Assembly (NCBI RefSeq): GCF_004357985.1
Contig: NZ_SMTF01000003.1
Location: 372,001-436,000, forward strand
DNA from: Luteimonas aestuarii
GTDB lineage: Bacteria > Pseudomonadota > Gammaproteobacteria > Xanthomonadales > Xanthomonadaceae
Direction of reading: 5' to 3'
Length of the DNA stretch: 64,000 nt
The notes under the pieces were generated by a model. It was given only the letters and a program-made list of their open reading frames with translations, had not been told where the DNA came from and did no database searches. The translations under genes and the position numbers were made by a program. The first letter of the stretch is position 1. Every line of letters starts with the position of its first letter. Positions 1 to 9,300 of the stretch are shown here, in pieces.

Positions 1-1
1 C

Positions 2-526
2 TTCCTGACGCCCGATCGGCGTGTGTTCGCCGCAGTGCGCGAGGCGTGTGTCTCTAAGGCCGGTTTAGACACTATGTATGCCTCAATGACCCACCCCAAG
101 GGTCATCGTCGCCTGCTGTACCCACACACCATGGTTCGCCTCATGCAGCGTTGGCACGTTCGGGCGTGGTGTGTCCAGCGGAAGTCCTACTGCGACTTCA
201 CATTGGGGCGCATGAGCCGCCCCACCATTCACGAGGATCCACCGCCGGCTCTGCCTCGAGATGCGGACTGGGAAGAACGGATCGACGTGCGACTGGGCGC
301 CCACCGCGCGTTGGGGATCGAGCAAGAGCAGATTATTCGCGGTGAGTACTTTGGCGGTGCCGTGGCGCGCCGTCTTCGGGTTCGTCGGTCCCTGGTGAAC
401 TACGTCATCAATGACATTCGGGCAGCCATCGATCCCAAGCGGCAAACCCCTCCAGAGTTCTATCTGGAGGTGCTGAACGTGGACGAAGTTCAAGAGTGTC
501 TGTTTTCGTCTTTTCAGTTTACTTAA
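2..526 (+). CDS. WYL-domain transcriptional regulator, C-terminal part (cut by window edge)
   Basis: The reading frame is open to the left edge, so the true start and any N-terminal helix-turn-helix lie outside the window. The visible residues match the C-terminal half of a WYL-domain protein: a YPHTMV strand, then RWHVRAWC and YCDFTLGRM, the usual order in which an aromatic/Arg-rich sheet precedes the extension domain. WYL regulators sense nucleic-acid or nucleotide ligands and often sit beside phage-defence genes. That role is known for the family and only inferred here. The gene reads toward the AAA+/radical-SAM/helicase operon, separated from it by about 305 bases, so it is a plausible regulator of that operon. 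Confidence 0.72.
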   Translation, partial: FLTPDRRVFAAVREACVSKAGLDTMYASMTHPKGHRRLLYPHTMVRLMQRWHVRAWCVQRKSYCDFTLGRMSRPTIHEDPPPALPRDADWEERIDVRLGAHRALGIEQEQIIRGEYFGGAVARRLRVRRSLVNYVINDIRAAIDPKRQTPPEFYLEVLNVDEVQECLFSSFQFT

Positions 527-831
527 ATTGTCCCCTGCATTCGTCCCAACACAACAACGTCCTGCGCTGATCGAATAAGGCATCGCACTATCTCGGGACT
601 GGTATAGCTATGTATCGACACTAATGCCCCTTATCATGTACTTTCGATCGGCTAACTTGGCTCGATTGTCAAAGACCACCCTAGAGAGCTCACCAATTTG
701 GTGCTGTAGCGACGAGGGTTGTTCGACCCCCGCGCCACAAGAGGACCTCGCAGCACGCCCCTGACATCTGGGGAGTGTGGCCAGATGCGGTTATCCTAGG
801 GCCCAGTCGGACGTGATAGGGGACCTCCGCC
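527..831. other. 305-base gap between WYL gene and operon; putative control region
   Basis: No convincing gene is seen. It contains a perfect 13-base palindrome, CACCAATTTGGTG, at 691-703 and a TTGTCA hexamer at 666-671 that could serve as a -35 element, although no good -10 lies at the right distance. This is the only stretch that can hold the promoter of the downstream four-gene operon, so the palindrome is a candidate operator, perhaps for the WYL protein. That assignment is inference. Confidence 0.35.
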
Positions 832-2664
832 GTGTCATCGACCGCCGCCTTCCAGAAGCCGCGGTGGCTTCGTGACCTCCTGCGCTTCCTGCCGCTGAAG
901 AGCCAGTTCGTGTTGTCGGGCAATGTCGGCGACCTGCAGGCCAGCGAAGTGTCGCCGGGCGTGGTCACGCCGCAGGCATTCTTGGTGCACCTGCGCGATG
1001 CGCTGCTCGACGCCGGCTACGGCCAAGTCGTTGCGTGGGATCCGCGTGCGGGATTCCGGGTGTTGGCACGGCCCGGTGCCGACGCCGCCGACGGCGAGGT
1101 ACTGCTGCGCGAACTGGGGCTGACGCCGGTCGAAGGCGCAGCCGTCGCCGGCCCTGACCTGCTTGGCGAGACGCTGCCGCGCCTCGTCGACCGCAACGGC
1201 GATCCGGTCGCGCTGGTCGTCGACTTCGCGTCGCGCCTGGTCGTGCGCAACGAAGGTCTGAGCGCCGCCGAGCATCGCTTGTTCACCCAAGCGCTGGTGC
1301 TGTCGCACCAGGCGCGCGCGCGTCCCGCCGGCGAGACGCGCAAGCCGTTCTTCAACACCGTGTTGTGGATCGTCGACAAGGAGGGCGACCTGCCAGACTG
1401 GTTGCTGGTCGACAACCCGCGGCTGCGCCACATTCCCGTGTCCAAACCCGACCTGCCGGCGCGCCGCGCGATCGCGGCCAGCCTGCTGCGCGGCCTCGAA
1501 GGCGGGCGCGATGCCGATGCGGAGGCACTGCAGCAGGCCACCGACGCCTTCGTCGACGGCACCGAGGGCCTGCTGCTGCTCGACCTCAACGCGATCGCGC
1601 AGCTGGCGCGGGTCGAAGGCGTGCCGATGGCGCGCATCGGCGACGCGGTGCGCCGCTACAAGGTCGGCGTCACCGAGGATCCGTGGTTGAAGATCGATCG
1701 CGGCCGGATCCGCGAGGCCGACGGCTTCATCCAGCGCCGGGTCAAGGGCCAGACGCACGCGGTCACGCACATGCTCGACTTGGTCAAGCGCGCGATGACT
1801 GGCGTCGGCGCCAGCCGCAAGGGCAACCGTCCGCGCGGCGTCGCCTTCCTAGCCGGGCCCACCGGCGTCGGCAAGACCGAGCTGGCCAAGACCGTCACCA
1901 GCCTGCTGTTCGGCGACGAGAGCGCCTACATCCGCTTCGACATGTCGGAGTTCAGCGCCGAGCATTCCGACCAGCGCCTGATCGGCGCCCCGCCCGGCTA
2001 CGTCGGCTACGACGTCGGCGGCGAGCTGACCAACGCGATCCGCGAGAAGCCCTTCAGCGTGGTCCTGTTCGACGAGATCGAGAAGGCGCACCCGCGCATC
2101 CTCGACAAGTTCCTGCAGATCCTCGACGACGGCGTGCTGACCTCGGGGCGCGGCGACCGCGTCTATTTCTCCGAGGCGCTGATCGTGTTCACCTCGAACC
2201 TCGGCATCTACCGCAGCGACGAGACCGGCGCGCGCGTGGCCAACGTGCTGCCGTCCGATCCGTTCGAGGACGTGCAGCGCAAGGTCGGCAGCGAGATCGA
2301 GCGCCACTTCAAGCTGGTGCTGAATCGTCCGGAGATCCTCAACCGCATCGGCGAGAACATCATCGTATTCGACTTCATCCGCGAAGACGTCGCCGCCCAA
2401 ATCTTCGAGCAGATGGTCGACGCCACGCTCGGCGACCTGCGCGAGCAACAGTTGGAGGTCTCGCTCGCGGCGCCCGCGCGCGACGCCCTGCGCGCGCTGT
2501 GCCTGGCCGACCTGTCCAACGGCGGCCGCGGCATCCGCAACCAGCTTGAGGCCTACCTGATCAACCCGCTGGCGCGCGCGCTGTTCGACCAGGACGCGCA
2601 GCCGGGCCAGCGCTTCGCCATCGCCGAGCTGTCGCCGGAGGACCTGCGGCTGGTGGCCGCTTGA
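832..2664 (+). CDS. ClpA/B-like AAA+ ATPase, first gene of candidate conflict operon
   Basis: The 610-residue protein has a complete C-terminal AAA+ module of the ClpA/ClpB D2 type: Walker A GPTGVGKT at about 342-349, Walker B LFDEIEKAH around D414-E415, a sensor-1 segment (VFTSNLG) and a GGRGIRN sensor-2 helix. The first 300 residues look like a second, degenerate ATPase-like module (VLSGNVGDL where a P-loop might be) without a usable Walker A. It lacks the ClpB N-domain, middle domain and IGF/ClpP loop pattern, so it is not an ordinary Clp chaperone. The start is GTG at 832 with a weak ribosome site. The stop overlaps the next gene by four bases (TTGA). Inferred role: ATP-driven remodelling or assembly partner of the downstream proteins. 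Confidence 0.85.
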   Translation: MSSTAAFQKPRWLRDLLRFLPLKSQFVLSGNVGDLQASEVSPGVVTPQAFLVHLRDALLDAGYGQVVAWDPRAGFRVLARPGADAADGEVLLRELGLTPVEGAAVAGPDLLGETLPRLVDRNGDPVALVVDFASRLVVRNEGLSAAEHRLFTQALVLSHQARARPAGETRKPFFNTVLWIVDKEGDLPDWLLVDNPRLRHIPVSKPDLPARRAIAASLLRGLEGGRDADAEALQQATDAFVDGTEGLLLLDLNAIAQLARVEGVPMARIGDAVRRYKVGVTEDPWLKIDRGRIREADGFIQRRVKGQTHAVTHMLDLVKRAMTGVGASRKGNRPRGVAFLAGPTGVGKTELAKTVTSLLFGDESAYIRFDMSEFSAEHSDQRLIGAPPGYVGYDVGGELTNAIREKPFSVVLFDEIEKAHPRILDKFLQILDDGVLTSGRGDRVYFSEALIVFTSNLGIYRSDETGARVANVLPSDPFEDVQRKVGSEIERHFKLVLNRPEILNRIGENIIVFDFIREDVAAQIFEQMVDATLGDLREQQLEVSLAAPARDALRALCLADLSNGGRGIRNQLEAYLINPLARALFDQDAQPGQRFAIAELSPEDLRLVAA

Positions 2665-3332
2665 GCGCGACGCTCGACCTGTCGCGGGTGCATTTTCCGG
2701 TGACCGCACTCGGGCCCGGGCGCCGACTGGGCGTCTGGTTCCAGGGCTGCAGCATCCGTTGCCCGGGCTGCATCTCCGCCGACACCTGGGGATCGGGACG
2801 CGGCCGCACCACCGTCGCCGAATTGCTGGACCGGGTGCAGCCGTGGCTCGCCGACGCCGACGGCGTGACGATCTCCGGCGGCGAACCCTTCGACCAGCCG
2901 GACGCGCTGCTCGCACTGCTGGCGGCGCTGCGGCAACGCACCGACGTCGACGTCCTCGTCTACAGCGGCCATTCACTGGAACGGCTGGCGCCGTTGCTGG
3001 CGCGTGCCGACGGCCTGATCGATGCGCTGATCTCCGATCCGTTTGCGCAGCACCAGCCGCAGACCCGCGCGCTGCGCGGCAGCGACAACCAGCGGCTGAG
3101 CCTGCTCACCGCGCTGGGGCGCGCACGCTTCGCGGCCTTCGAGCGCCCGCTGCGGCCGGAGGACAAGGTGCTGGACCTAATGCTCGACGACGACGGCAGC
3201 GTGTGGATGGCGGGCATCCCGCGCCGCGACGACCTGCTGCGTCTGCGCGACCTGCTGCGCGACCAGGGTCACCGCCTGCAGGTGAGCGCCGACGTCTCGA
3301 CGCGCGACGCGCGTGGAGCGCCGCACGCGTGA
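2661..3332 (+). CDS. NrdG-like radical SAM protein (4Fe-4S single-cluster family)
   Basis: A 223-residue protein of the small radical-SAM activase size class. The cluster motif CSIRCPGC gives the CxxxCxxC cysteines C30, C34 and C37, and TISGGEPF is the SAM-binding GGE segment. Homologues such as NrdG and PflA make a glycyl radical on a partner enzyme. No glycyl-radical enzyme or anaerobic ribonucleotide reductase is visible in this window, so the substrate is unknown. Translation probably starts at TTG 2661 inside the stop of the AAA+ gene, and its stop at 3330-3332 touches the ATG of the giant helicase, so the three are translationally coupled. Inferred role: radical modification of a system component, a nucleotide or a foreign target. 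Confidence 0.82.
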   Translation: MSATLDLSRVHFPVTALGPGRRLGVWFQGCSIRCPGCISADTWGSGRGRTTVAELLDRVQPWLADADGVTISGGEPFDQPDALLALLAALRQRTDVDVLVYSGHSLERLAPLLARADGLIDALISDPFAQHQPQTRALRGSDNQRLSLLTALGRARFAAFERPLRPEDKVLDLMLDDDGSVWMAGIPRRDDLLRLRDLLRDQGHRLQVSADVSTRDARGAPHA

Positions 3333-6300
3333 TGCGCTTCTGCCCCAACTGCGAGACCGAGCGGCCGCTGCACGAGCTGTTCTGCGAAGGCACGGTGCAG
3401 GGGCGCGCCTGCGACTGGGATCTGGCCGGCGAACTGATCCACGCCCCCGGCTGGCGGCCGCAGCCGGTGGTGACGCGCGAGGCGGTGCAGGCAGATTCCA
3501 CGCCCACAATTGATGCCGACGCGCCGCGTTGCGGTAACGGCCACCCGATGCAGCCCGGCGACCTGATGTGTCTGGAATGCGGCGCCGAACCGGCGACCGC
3601 GCCACCTACGGCCGCCATCGAAGACGTGCCACCCGCCGACACCGGCACTGCTACAGGCGACGGCGAAACCCGCATCGATGGCTGGTGCCTGCTGCGCGAG
3701 ATCAGCCGCACCGACGACGCGCGCGAGCGCTATCTCGCGCAGCACGACGACGGCCGGCAGGCGATCCTGACTCTGTACCGCGCCGGCGCCGAACCCGATC
3801 CGGCGATCTACGCCGTACTTCGCCGGCTTCCGCGCGAACACGTGCCCGAGTTCATCGCCACCGGCCGCTGGAACGACCGCGCCTACGAAGTCGCCGAAGA
3901 GCTCACCGGCGGCACCCTCGCCGGCCTGGGCGTCGTCGTCCGCGACCTCGACACGGTGCGCCACGTTGTACGCGAACTCGGCCACGCGTTGCACGCATTC
4001 GGCGAGGCCGGGCTGCGCCACCGCGACCTGCGCCCCGGCACGCTGCTGGTGCGCCAACGCGAGCCGCTGGACCTGGTGATCAGCGGGTTCGGGTCGGCAC
4101 GACTATCCGAATACGATCTCGACATCGTGTCGCCGCTGGAGATCAGCCGTTACATGGCGCCGGAGGCCATCGCCGGCGGCGTCGCCGCCGCGTCGGACTG
4201 GTGGAGCCTAGGCATGATCCTGCTCGAGCAGGCGACGCAGGGCGCCTGCTTCGAGGGTATCCATCCCAACGCTTGGCTGATCCACGTGCTCGCGCACGGC
4301 GTGCTGCTGCCGGACGACCTTGACCCGCAACTCGCGCTGCTGCTGCGCGGCCTGCTCGCGCGCGACCGTCACCAGCGCTGGCAATGGCCCCAAGTGCGCG
4401 GCTGGCTCGACGGAGAACCGGTCGATGCACCCGCCGCCGCACAGGCCGAGCAGGACGTTGAGTCCGGCGCCACCCTCGCCCTCGGCACGCGTCGCTTCCA
4501 CACGCCCAGGCTATTCGCGCTCGCGGCAGCGGAAGAACAACACTGGCCGCAGGCGCTGGATCACCTACTGCGCGGCGCGCTGGTCACCTGGGCCGAGCAG
4601 ACCGGGCTGCCGCCGAAAGCGCTCGCCGGCCTGCGCCAAGTCGCGCGTCACGAGACGCTGGAAGACGACTTCCGCCTGATGGTGGCGCTGAAACTGCTCA
4701 ACCCCGACATCCCGCTAATCCACCGCGGCCGCATCGTCACGCCTGGCTGGCTGCTCGAGCATCCGCTGGACGGCTACGCGCTGGTCACCGGCCCGGTGCC
4801 AGACCTACTCGAGTCGCTGGGCAGCGAGAACTGGCTGTGGCGGTTGAAGACCCGCGCCGGCTTGGTGCGGGAACGCGCCGGCCACAACGACATCACGCTC
4901 GACGAACCGCAGCTACGCATCTACCTGCTGTCGACCTCGCGCGCGCTGTTGGCCGCGCAGTGGCAGGAACGCCAGCGCCTGCTGCCCGACAGCGAGCATC
5001 CCGGCATCCGCACCTTGTCCGACCGCCGGCTGCTGGCCGAGGAGGACCTGATCGTGCTGCTCGCCGCGGCGCTCGACCAATTCCGTTCGTTGGATGCGTT
5101 GCTCGACGAGGCCGCACGGCTAGCGAAGGATGCGGACGTGCCGCGGTTCGACGCCGACGCCGCGCGTGCGCAAATGCAGCTCGATCGCCCCACGCTGTTC
5201 CGCACCGTCGACGAACGCATCGCCGGTTTCGCACGCTGCGGCCTGAAACGCCTCGACGACTGGGCCGACCAGTTCCGGTTGGAGCGGCGCATGCCGCTGG
5301 CGCGCGCGCTGGTGCTGCTGGCGGTGCCGGCTGACAACTGGCGCCAGCCGCAGAAGCAGCAGTACGTGTCGCAGATCCTCGATTTCTTCGAGAAGAAGGT
5401 CGCCACCACCGTGCTGCGTGGGCCACTGGTGCGGATGCAGCTCGGCAAGACCACCGCCCGAATCGATCTGCACGAGCTCGACACCGATCGACGGCCGGCA
5501 GCGGCTCTGCTCGATGCGCTGCTGCAGCGGCAGGCGCGGACCATCGCGCTGGATCCTGCCGCCTTCGCCGCGAACCCGCTGATGGAACAGCGCCTGCACG
5601 GCCTGCACCGGCAGAGTTCGCTGTACAAGCGCGACACCGGCATCGACGGCTTGCACCTGGGCTTTCCGTTCCTGCTGACGCGCGACGCCCGCGGCAACAC
5701 CCGCCCCCGCGTGGCGCCGCTGTTGCTGTGGCCGGTGAAGCTTCAGCTTGAAGTGGGCACCCGCGGCCAGGCCTCGCTGGCGTTCGACAGCGAGCGCGAA
5801 GAGGTCCGTCTCAATCCCGCGCTGGAAGCGCTAGTCGGTCTCGAGGCCCTGAAGGCGTGGCGACGGATTGCCGACGAACTGCTCGGCCGCTCAGCGCTGA
5901 AGGCGTCCGATGTGATGGATGCGTTCGGCGTGCTGGCCGATGCGCGCACGCGCGTACTCGAAGCACTGCCGCCGGCCACGACCGACGTGCGCCCGCGCCA
6001 CGACCAGCTTGCCTGCGCCGCGGTGCTGTTTCACGTGACCTTCCTCGGCCAGGCGCTTGGCGAGGACCTGCGCCAGCTCAAGACGCTGGCGCCGGCCGGT
6101 ACCGGTCTCGAGACCGCGCTGAGGCTCGGCACCGCCAGCCCGGCGCAGCTGCCCACGCCACCACCGGAGCGCGAGCGCTTCTTCACCGCCCCCAGCGATC
6201 CCTCGCAGGAAGCGGCCGTGCTGCAGGCGCGCCAGGCGCCGGGTCTGCTGGTCGAAGGCCCGCCCGGCACCGGCAAGAGCCAGACCATCGTCAACATGGT

Positions 6301-9300
6301 CGCCGACGCGATCGGTCGGCAACGCAGCCTGTTGATCGTCTGCCAGAAGCACGCCGCGCTTGAAGTTGTGCACAAACGGCTGGTCGCCGAAGGCCTCGGC
6401 AGCCGCGTGGTGATGCTCAACGACGTCAATCGCGACCGCGAGCCGGTGATCCGCGCCGTTCGCGAGCAACTGGAAACTCTTTTCGCGTCCGAACCCACGG
6501 CGGCGCCGTGGCGGCACGACCGCGAACGCGTTGCCGCGCGCATCGAGGCGCTGGAAGGCGAACTCGACCGCTTCCACGCCAGTCTGCACGAGGTGGATCC
6601 GCGCACCGCGCTGAGCTACCGACAACTGCTCGGCGAACTGATCGCCCTTGACGCAGGCACACCGCCGCTGGAGTTCCCAGCACTGCGAGCGCGGCTGGCC
6701 GACCTCGACATTGCCGGACTGACGCGGCTGGAGGAAGCCTGCGCACCGCTGGTGCGGCTGTGGCTGCCCGCGCGCTATGAGGGTAGCCCGCTGTCGCACC
6801 TGCAGCCGTTCCCGGCAGACGCAGCGACGCTGCAGTCGTTCGAACACGCGCTGCGAAAGTTCGAAGCCGCCGAGACCGCGCGCCGCGCCGCGCTGCAGGC
6901 GCATCCCGCTGCATTCGACCTAGAGGATCCCGCACCACATCGCGACTGGCTACAGGGCTCGGCGCGTACGCTGCTGGCGCTGAGTGAAGGCCAGCGCACC
7001 CGGCTCGCGCGATGGCTGCCGCTGTTTCGCGACGCAACGGCCGGCGGCGACAGCGCCGGCACGCGCACGCTCGCGTCACTGGAACGGATCGAGCACCAGT
7101 TGCGGAAGTCTGCGATCGCCGATCACGCACCGCAATGGTCACCCGCACTGAGTGCATTGCCAGCGCCTGCACTGGACCGCCTGGTCGCGCATGCCGGGCA
7201 TGTACTGCGCGCGACGTCATGGTTCGCGAACTTCAACCCGCTGCAGATCCTTCGCCGTCGCAACGTTGCCGCATTTCTTGATCGCCACGGCGAACGCACG
7301 ACAGATCCTGCACGGGTCACAGCGCTGCTCGCTGCCGCACGACTCGAAACGCAATGGCGACCGCTGCGCAGCGAGTTCGGCGTGCTGCGCCAGTTGCTGG
7401 GGCTGTCGCCACCGACTGCCGACAGCGGCCCGACACTGGCGACGCAGGTCGCCGATACGCTCGACAAGCTGCGCGAGGCAAAGGCACTCGCGGATGCCAT
7501 CGCACAAGCCCCGCGCGCCACGCCGCTGGAGGCTGCGGTGCGGGACGGCACGCTGCCTGCGCTGCAGGCCCTTCTCTCCGACACCGAGGCTGCACTGACG
7601 CGACAGGCCGCGCGCCAGCACAGCCGCGATAGCCTGCAACGGCTCGCCGACTGGGCTGATGCCGACTGGGTTGCGCAACAGCGCCACGCCATCGACCAGG
7701 GCCACGACACCCACGCCTCGCTCGCCGACATCGCGCAGGCGCTGCCGCAGCTAGCGGCCTACCAGCAGTTCCGCGTGCGCGCGACCGCTCTCGGCGCCGA
7801 CGACCTCGCGTTCCTCGCCCAGTTGCGCGAACACGAGGCGGTGCTGGACTGCGTGCCCACTGACCGGCTGGAGGCCGAGGTTCGCCGCCTGCTCAACCGC
7901 GAGGCGCGCCTCGGCTGGAAGCTGCGCATGGAACGCACGCAGCCGGCGCTGCTGCTCGACCCGGACGAGGCCAGCGCCAAGGTCGCGGCGCTTGCGCAAG
8001 CTGACGCGCAGATGCGGCAGCTCAACCGGCAATTACTCGCCGACGGCATCGACCGCGAGCTGCTAGGCACGCGCAAGCAGTGGGAAGACGTCACTCGCCT
8101 GACTGGACGCCGCTCGCGGCGCCTGCGCGAGTTCCTCGAACTAGGCGCTGGCCTCGGCCTGATGCACCTGCGCCCGGTGTGGCTGATGAATCCCGACGTC
8201 GCTAGCCGCGTGCTGCCGCTGCAGGCGAGCCTGTTCGATACCGTCATTTATGACGAGGCCTCACAGATGCCGGTCGAGTACGCGCTGCCGACGCTGTTCC
8301 GTGGCCGCGTAGCCATCGTCAGCGGCGACGAGAAGCAGATGCCGCCGACCGCGTTCTTCTCCAGCCGCGTAGAGAGCGACGAGGCAGAACTGTTCGACGG
8401 CGAGACGCCGGACGAGGATGCGGAACAGGAAGTCCACGCCCAGTTCGAAGAGACCTGGAACCGCCGCGAGATCAAGGACTGCCCCGACCTGCTGCAGCTC
8501 GCGCGCGGCGTACTGCCCACGACCACGCTGGAGATCCACTACCGGTCCGCGTACCGCGAGCTAATCGGGTTCTCCAACGCAGCGTTCTACGGCGATCGCC
8601 TGAACGTTCCGGTCCGCCATCCGCCGGCCAAGGTCCTGGCGGAGCGGCCGCTAGAACTCATCCGCGTCGACGGCCTCTACCAAGAACAGACAAACCCGCA
8701 GGAGGCGGACCGCGTCGTCGACTACGTGGCGCAGCTGTGGCGCGACGCCGGCGCCCCCCGCCCCACGCTGGGCGTGGTGACCTTCAACCGCAAGCAGGCG
8801 GACCTGATCGAGGAGAGAATGGAGCTGCGCGCCGAGGAGGACGAAGTGTTTCGCAAGGCCTTCGTCGAGGAACGCGACCGCAGCGAGGCCGGCGAGGACA
8901 TGTCGGTGTTCGTCAAGAATGTCGAAAACGTACAGGGTGACGAGCGCGACGTCATCGTGTTCTCGTCGACCTTCGGCCGCAACGGACAGGGCACGTTCCG
9001 TCGCAACTTCGGCGTGCTCGGGCAGACTGGCGGCGAACGCCGGTTGAACGTCGCCGTGACCCGCGCGCGCCGGAAGGTGGCGATGATCACCTCGATGCCG
9101 ATCACCGACGTGTCCGACATGCTCGGTACGCAGCGTCCGCCGGCCAGTCCCCGTGACTACCTGCAGGGCTATCTCGAGTACGCGCGCGCGGTGTCGTCGG
9201 GCGAGTTCAACGGCAGTCGCGCCTTGCTCGCCCGGCTACAGACCGACCGCCGCGAGGCGCGCGCCACCCGCGCCGCGCAGGGCGACGGCTTCACCGCCGC

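Noticed and set aside
835..1770. 311-codon minus-strand reading frame opposite the AAA+ gene
   Set aside because: High-GC shadow of a well-supported gene; no motif, no ribosome site.
2759..3331. Frame open upstream of the giant helicase
   Set aside because: It overlaps the radical-SAM gene in another frame; the zinc-ribbon start at 3332 with the overlapping stop is far better.
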